Below, piece after piece: positions 8,967 to 13,000 of a stretch of 13,000 nucleotides of DNA. The position numbers and the translations under genes are program-made. The notes beneath the pieces were generated by a model, which was not told the origin of the DNA, made no database searches, and was given only the letters and a program-made list of their open reading frames with translations. The DNA comes from Glandiceps talaboti. Taxonomy: Eukaryota; Hemichordata; Enteropneusta; Spengelidae. The DNA lies in NCBI RefSeq assembly GCF_964340395.1, contig NC_135549.1:1944501-1957500 (forward strand), given 5' to 3'. The stretch's first letter is position 1. Each line of letters opens with the position of its first letter.

Positions 8967-9020
<54 letters not shown>
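8817..9020. repeat. Ordered tetranucleotide mosaic (ATAG)24(GTAG)8(GCAG)6(ACAG)13
   Basis: All 51 units are in one unbroken 4-bp register and form four homogeneous blocks: ATAG 8817-8912, GTAG 8913-8944, GCAG 8945-8968, ACAG 8969-9020. Each block differs from the next by one transition (A>G, T>C, G>A). One further transition would turn the last unit back into the first. The minus-strand frame at 8780-9085 (SIYL, TYLP, ACLP and SVCL periods) is translation of this repeat and not a gene. Confidence 0.97.
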
Positions 9021-9021
<1 letters not shown>

Positions 9022-9955
9022 TCATATACTTTCCAAAATCTACATTGCCAGTCAAAATCAGTTTCCTTACATTAACGTGAAACATATAGGCTGGTGAAAG
9101 ATATTAATCTTAATTAAAAAATACAACAGGCAAATTCTTTTGCATCTGTATATTACCATGTTTCCTATCAGCTGTTCGATGAATAATGAAGTTTTGCAAA
9201 TGTTTGTAAATGTGAATTTTAACTGGTTACATCTATTATATACTAAAGAGAAATGTAGACAATTTCGCAAAAGTTCAAACCTCGATTCGTGAGTTGTTTA
9301 GAAAATAAAGCATCACATGACTTACACACTCACTCACTGACTCACTGACAAAAGATTTTTGACATTGCAAACCCCTTTTTCTCTTGTATCTCCACTGTCA
9401 TAATACTATGCATGATGGGTTACATATACAGCCAGTATAGGCTGTACTGTATCTTCTTTCGAGGTATACGGGGTAACCAAACGGGAAAGCTTTGATATGT
9501 ATAGATACATATGTACACAGCAATCATTCAAAATAAGATTAGATTAATCCGATTTATGAACATCGTGACTTGTCGAAGGGCTTTCTATTTTTACCTCATC
9601 TTATTAATATTGCAATGGCACTCGCTCCTACTGGAAAACGTCTATATAATCCCTCTCTTCGAAAACCAGTCATGATAATAATGATTATATGAATACGCTA
9701 CCTACACAAGTGTAATGATTACACCCAGTAAAATTCATTGTTTCGTAGATGAGTGCACATACTTATATAATGTGGAGTATAACTTATCAACAATTAGAAC
9801 GTTGTGCATCTTGATGTCAGGTTATTTGTGAATTTTAAAGAGATAATGATGAGATATGCCTGACAATCACTAGAATATGTACACCAACCGCCGGTCACCT
9901 AAACAGGAGCTTTAGGTTGGCAACGTGTTCAGACCATTGATGGCTTTGTACAACC
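9021..9955. other. AT-rich stretch without a supported gene
   Basis: Holds a short CACT run (9327-9338, with related TCAC units to 9349) and a 7-bp hairpin at 9427-9446. The minus-strand frame at 9067-9270 has no recognisable features. Nothing else seen. Confidence 0.5.
9427..9446. repeat. 7-bp perfect hairpin, 6-base loop
   Basis: TACAGCC (9427-9433) and GGCTGTA (9440-9446) pair around AGTATA. A nearby CTGTAT could form an alternative, offset pairing. Isolated, with no known role. Confidence 0.45.
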
Positions 9956-10079
9956 GACATTTGTACTAATTGCTGACATTTGTAATAAATTGCCGATATT
10001 TGTAATAAACTGACATTTGTAATAACGTCTGTGAACGATTACGGTTGTAATAAAAATTGCTGATATTAGTAATGAATTT
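9956..10079. repeat. Decayed minisatellite, unit GACATTTGTAATAAATTGC
   Basis: Units start at 9956, 9975, 9995 and 10012, spaced 19, 20 and 17 bp apart. They read GACATTTGTACTAATTGCT, GACATTTGTAATAAATTGCC, GATATTTGTAATAAACT and GACATTTGTAATAACGTCT. A more diverged unit lies at about 10057-10079 (TTGCTGATATTAGTAATGAA). All copies are in the same orientation, with unit length varying by a few bases. Confidence 0.8.
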
Positions 10080-10269
10080 CATAACAATAATTATTTGTAC
10101 TAAACCTGCATAAAAACAAACTACAGCGGTTAGTCTCGGCTTGTAGGGAAATAAAGTTACTCATCCTAAACTTGGAAGGGAGATAAAATATCATCATTTC
10201 ATGTTTCCTAGAACCAATTTACAGCGATTATTAATTTCATTCTTAGGCCACTTGGCCCTTCGAGTCGTC

Positions 10270-10412
10270 TATCGATTATCAATCAGTAAATCAATCAATC
10301 AATTAATCAATCAGTCAACCATTCAATAAATGAATTTACTGATATCAACCTTTCTAACTAGCTACTTACTTTCCTACCTACCTACCAGGCTACATACATA
10401 CCTACCTAGATA
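10270..10412. repeat. Degenerate AATC and CTAC tetranucleotide runs
   Basis: About 10278-10327 consists mostly of TCAA/AATC units with substitutions such as AGTC and ATTA. About 10368-10412 consists of CTAC units interrupted by CAGG and CATA. These look like old, decaying microsatellites, unlike the perfect blocks at 3093 and 8817. Confidence 0.7.
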
Positions 10413-10723
10413 TCTCTTTCGCCCTTCATTTACCAACCCATCTGGCAAAATCATATGTTCACGAATTCCATCACTCGATAAATACCTCACATGATAATAC
10501 GTACACTATCACACATAATAATAATAATTTTAATAATAATCTTTATTCGTCCAAATAAATTCAGAAATTTGTTGACTGGTCGCCACAAGAGCATCGCCCT
10601 CGTGCCCTAGTGCTGAAGAAGCAGGAGGAAACCGGAGTACCTTGGGACAACCTGCGTTGTTCGTCAGGGTCACCCTTCTTACATACTGGTTAAATTTGAA
10701 ATCAAAGCCAGCCGACACCTGGC

Positions 10724-10735
10724 GGGTTCGAACCC
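10724..10735 (-). promoter_or_regulatory. Pol III B box of the SINE
   Basis: GGGTTCGAACCC contains the B-box consensus GGTTCGANNCC. The 12 bases are a perfect palindrome, so the B box reads on both strands, but only the minus strand has an A box upstream. A box and B box together fix the orientation. Confidence 0.85.
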
Positions 10736-10762
10736 AGGCTGCAGAGGTAAGAGACGTACGAG

Positions 10763-10777
10763 CTAACCACTCGGCCA
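10763..10777 (-). promoter_or_regulatory. Pol III A box of the SINE
   Basis: TGGCCGAGTGGTTAG on the minus strand fits the tRNA A-box consensus TRGYNNARNNGG closely. With the B box downstream it forms a type 2 internal Pol III promoter. Confidence 0.85.
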
Positions 10778-10792
10778 CCGACAACCCTAACT

Positions 10793-10892
10793 CATGCCAT
10801 GCCATGCCATGCCATGCCATGCCATGCCATGCCATGCCATGCCATGCCATGCCATGCCATGCCATGCCATGCCATGCCATGCCATGCCATGC
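10793..10892. repeat. Perfect pentanucleotide array (CATGC)20
   Basis: Twenty exact copies of CATGC occupy exactly 100 bp, read as (GCATG)20 on the minus strand. It sits just beyond the 5' head of the minus-strand SINE. The reading frames over it (repeating MPCHA on plus, AWHGM on minus) are translation of the repeat. Perfect copy identity suggests recent expansion. Confidence 0.97.
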
Positions 10893-11570
10893 CCTGAATA
10901 ATGTATCATCATTTGCCAATACCCTTTCGTAAGATCAATTGTTTGATCCTACAAACTTTTCTAACAGGTCATCAACCCTGACAAAAATTTAAATATAGTT
11001 GTTATAGAAAATGATTAGGCTTTGTTACAGCTGAGAACAACATTTGGATTTGACTGATATGCAGAATAAATTTTTCATTGTAATAAGACAAACCGCTATT
11101 TAGTTTTGATAAAGCTATCATTACTCGTTATCATTACTCGATTTTGCAACGCAATACTTTGAATTACATTATTTCTAAGATTACTTGTCTGGTAAGAATC
11201 ATGAAGCTTATTGTAAAACGTTTACTCAAAGAGGTATATGATAACATTTGGTATATTCTGCGTATGTAGCTGTTCTTTCAAATACCTATACCCCTTAAAT
11301 GTTAACACATATCATTACGTGCTATCAGTAATATAGAAGATGGGGTTGTAAAAACTGCGGCTACAACCCCATGTTCTAATATCCTTATCATATAATTCAA
11401 TTTATTAATGAAATAAAGTTTACAGTCAACGTCTGACTCAGTGAAGAATACATGCAATATATAAAGGTTAGTAATGAAAGGTTTAGTACAAGAATTTACT
11501 ATTGCGCCATTTAGAATGAAGACGTTGTTTTCAGTGTACATGTATTTCTGTACCCGTTAAATATAATTCG
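10893..11570. other. AT-rich stretch without a supported gene
   Basis: No gene seen; the minus-strand frame at 11302-11541 (79 codons) spans a hairpin and has no recognised domain. The best structure is the 11-bp hairpin at 11340-11372. Confidence 0.5.
11340..11372. repeat. 11-bp perfect inverted repeat, 11-base loop
   Basis: ATGGGGTTGTA (11340-11350) and TACAACCCCAT (11362-11372) are perfect reverse complements around AAAACTGCGGC. It is the longest perfect stem I found by eye. It has no run of T after it and no neighbouring gene. It may be an isolated foldback or the centre of a decayed element. Confidence 0.7.
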
Positions 11571-11573
11571 TAT

Positions 11574-11612
<39 letters not shown>

Positions 11613-11626
11613 TTCATTCATTCATG
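11571..11626. repeat. (TATT)11(CATT)2CATG microsatellite
   Basis: Eleven TATT units (11571-11614) switch by a single T>C transition to CATT (11615-11622) and then CATG, in one register. This follows the block-switch style of the larger arrays. Confidence 0.92.
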
Positions 11627-12021
11627 AATTCTGATGTCACCCAAGACCTACATTGCTTGGAGCATGGTTTCAGTGAGGAGCCCAACCTTAAAAATCAATA
11701 TTTACCCGGATATAAAGGGAAGTATGTATACAGGTCGTCGTTTTCTACTGTAGGGCATAGGAGAGTTGACAAGAACAAATATCATATGCAGTTCAAATAC
11801 AAGTCATACGCCTTTTCAAATATTAAAATATGTTGAGTACAACCACCTATATGCACATTCTGCATTCAAATTAGAAAATCTCCAGTATCGACAGTGTATA
11901 TACAAATTTGGCTGGAGGTTGCGCACATGGCCTAGGGCCATTAATTTAATTACCTCGAGCTCTTTAGGGAGCATCAGATGCGTTCACTTTAGATTTATTT
12001 ATTGTCTTGAATGACATCCAC
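11627..12021. other. Stretch without a supported gene
   Basis: Two short plus-strand frames (11624-11836, which starts inside the microsatellite, and 11766-12014) overlap in different phases. Neither has a recognisable domain or splice context. Nothing else seen. Confidence 0.5.
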
Positions 12022-12055
12022 TGTGTGTGTATGTGTGTGTGTGCGTGCGTGCGTG
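12022..12055. repeat. TG/TGCG dinucleotide run
   Basis: Alternating purine-pyrimidine run: TG units with one TA, then TGCG units (about 12040-12055). Such alternating TG and CG sequence can adopt Z-DNA under supercoiling. Confidence 0.85.
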
Positions 12056-12457
12056 TTTTGTTGCGACCTAGTGTCGCCTGCGTTATACAATTCTCAGCAC
12101 TAATGTCAGCCGCTATAAGATGCTTGTTATCAGCCAAGAGGGCTTGACGTGGTTTTCTGTAATTAGCACAATTATAAAGCTATGTTTGTTAATCACCGTT
12201 TTTCATGGCGATGTTTGCCACAAACTCTTTTGGAGCTATTGTACGCCAGTTATTGAGTCAAGATGAAACAGTTCTGTTTAAGTATAACATTGCATTCGTT
12301 ATTAATATAAACCCAAACAGTGTATAGCTTAACAAAGGAAACACACATCTTCGGTTGAAATAAGAAGTTCTATAATAAATCAAAACTGCTCTACTCTATC
12401 TGGCGATATCTAGTGAATCTTATGTCACTTTATGTTCACTTCAAAGTCTACGTTAAG

Positions 12458-12467
12458 ATGACGTCAT
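12458..12467. promoter_or_regulatory. 10-bp CRE/ATF palindrome ATGACGTCAT
   Basis: Perfect 10-bp palindrome containing the full TGACGTCA CREB/ATF site. It lies about 190 bp from the X-box-like palindrome at 12654-12667. No promoter or transcript is visible to link them to. Confidence 0.3.
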
Positions 12468-12653
12468 TATGGAAAAGAATGCAATGGTTAACTAAAAGCT
12501 GGATTCCAAGAATAAAGGAATATATAATGTGTATGAGTTCATAACAATTGATTGTTAAATTTTCATTCTCCGTGATCTAAAATTACAATACTTGACGTGC
12601 GATTGGTTTTTATCACATATCAATGCTCAGATTGATTGCAAAGTTGCAGTTTC

Positions 12654-12667
12654 GTCACCATGGTGAC
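12654..12667. promoter_or_regulatory. X-box-like palindrome GTCACCATGGTGAC
   Basis: Perfect 14-bp palindrome with the half-site layout of RFX X-boxes (GTNRCC, AT spacer, GGYNAC). It differs from the classical GTTGCCATGGCAAC by a symmetrical pair of changes in each half. RFX binding is inference. Confidence 0.3.
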
Positions 12668-12916
12668 AATTTGTTTTTATGTAAAACAGTGGTATAAATT
12701 GTATTAGACAATTCAAACCCTTGATCCTACCATAGACGACTTCGACAATACGGCGTATTACCTTTGATAAAATTATCCGACTAACAAGTGACAAGGGCAC
12801 TTACGAACACCCAATTATTTTAGAAAGGTACGATTACATGTGAAACAAGAGGACATGGCCATTTCAATTATAGCTTTCAAACGGTATGCTATATGGTATT
12901 ACATCAAGTAGGGTTA

Positions 12917-12949
12917 GTCAGACCTACGTATATATAATGTAGTACTGAC
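12917..12949. repeat. Imperfect 11-bp hairpin
   Basis: GTCAGACCTAC (12917-12927) pairs with GTAGTACTGAC (12939-12949) at 9 of 11 positions around an 11-base AT-rich loop. Role unknown. Confidence 0.4.
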
Positions 12950-13000
12950 GCCAAATAAGTTATCAATTAATGAGCAACTTATTAAGGTAATTACAAAAAC

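Larger units (their letters stand above)
10515..10790 (-). mobile_element. tRNA-derived SINE, minus strand
   Basis: Read on the minus strand, the 5' head carries a Pol III A box TGGCCGAGTGGTTAG (10777-10763) and a B box within GGGTTCGAACCC (10735-10724), 27 bases apart. The A box has the form found in tRNA-Ser and tRNA-Leu. The T-stem and acceptor stem pair poorly, so this is not an intact tRNA gene. A body of about 200 bp follows, containing GGTACTCCGGTTTCCTCCTG (complement of about 10644-10625), a segment type that recurs in animal SINEs. The 3' end reads ATTTATTTGGACGAATAAAG and then an ATT-rich tail reaching 10515. The head is the Pol III promoter; movement would need the enzymes of a partner LINE, none of which is encoded here. 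The overlapping frames at 10530-10919 (-) and 10642-10932 (+) are not genes. No target-site duplication is obvious. Confidence 0.88.
12056..13000. other. AT-rich stretch without a supported gene
   Basis: No gene seen. Contains a CRE palindrome (12458-12467), an X-box-like palindrome (12654-12667) and an imperfect hairpin (12917-12949). A donor-like AAGGTAATT close to the end (about 12985) has no supporting open exon. Confidence 0.5.

Noticed and set aside
10720-10790. Functional tRNA-Ser or tRNA-Leu gene
   Set aside because: A and B boxes are present, but the T-stem and acceptor stem do not pair and a typical SINE body and tail follow.
10530-10932. Reading frames on both strands over the SINE and pentamer array
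   Set aside because: They translate a tRNA-derived SINE joined to (CATGC)20, with repeating MPCHA or AWHGM. Neither is a gene.

Overview
This window looks like AT-rich, gene-poor nuclear DNA from an animal, either intergenic or within a large intron. The case rests on long mixed tetranucleotide microsatellites, a tRNA-derived SINE with Pol III promoter boxes, a probable decayed non-LTR retrotransposon tail, and diverged repeat copies that carry GACA runs. There are also no densely packed long reading frames. The mix of repeats suggests an invertebrate, quite possibly marine, but the sequence does not fix the taxon. I see no bacterial-style genes, operons, CRISPR array, rRNA or intact tRNA.

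Layout. Bases 1-100 may be the 3' part of a protein-coding exon, open in one frame and ending at a strong splice donor (GTAAGT at 101). Bases 101-3092 hold only unique AT-rich DNA. Bases 3093-3722 are a 630-bp array built entirely of 4-bp units, with a duplicated 268-bp higher-order period. Bases 3723-5740 are again unique. Bases 5749-5960 are an imperfect tandem duplication, followed by a T-rich stretch that ends in a retrotransposon-like 3' tail at 6064-6142. Bases 6240-6950 contain diverged copies of a roughly 147-bp repeat with embedded CA and GACA microsatellites. A further diverged copy lies at about 7430-7580. Bases 8817-9020 are a second ordered tetranucleotide mosaic. Bases 9956-10079 are a decayed minisatellite, and 10270-10412 are degenerate AATC and CTAC runs. 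Bases 10515-10790 are a minus-strand tRNA-derived SINE, and a perfect 20-copy pentanucleotide array (10793-10892) lies 2-3 bases from its 5' end. Bases 11571-11626 are a TATT/CATT run and 12022-12055 a TG/TGCG run.

Most reading frames longer than 60 codons are chance or repeat-derived. Those on the minus strand over the microsatellites are long only because CTGT, CTAT and CCGT repeats lack stop codons in every frame. No set of genes here works together. The best leads are the organisation of the microsatellites, the SINE next to the pentamer array, the GACA-bearing repeat family, and a few short perfect palindromes, two of them CRE-type and one X-box-like. I found no convincing new biological system.
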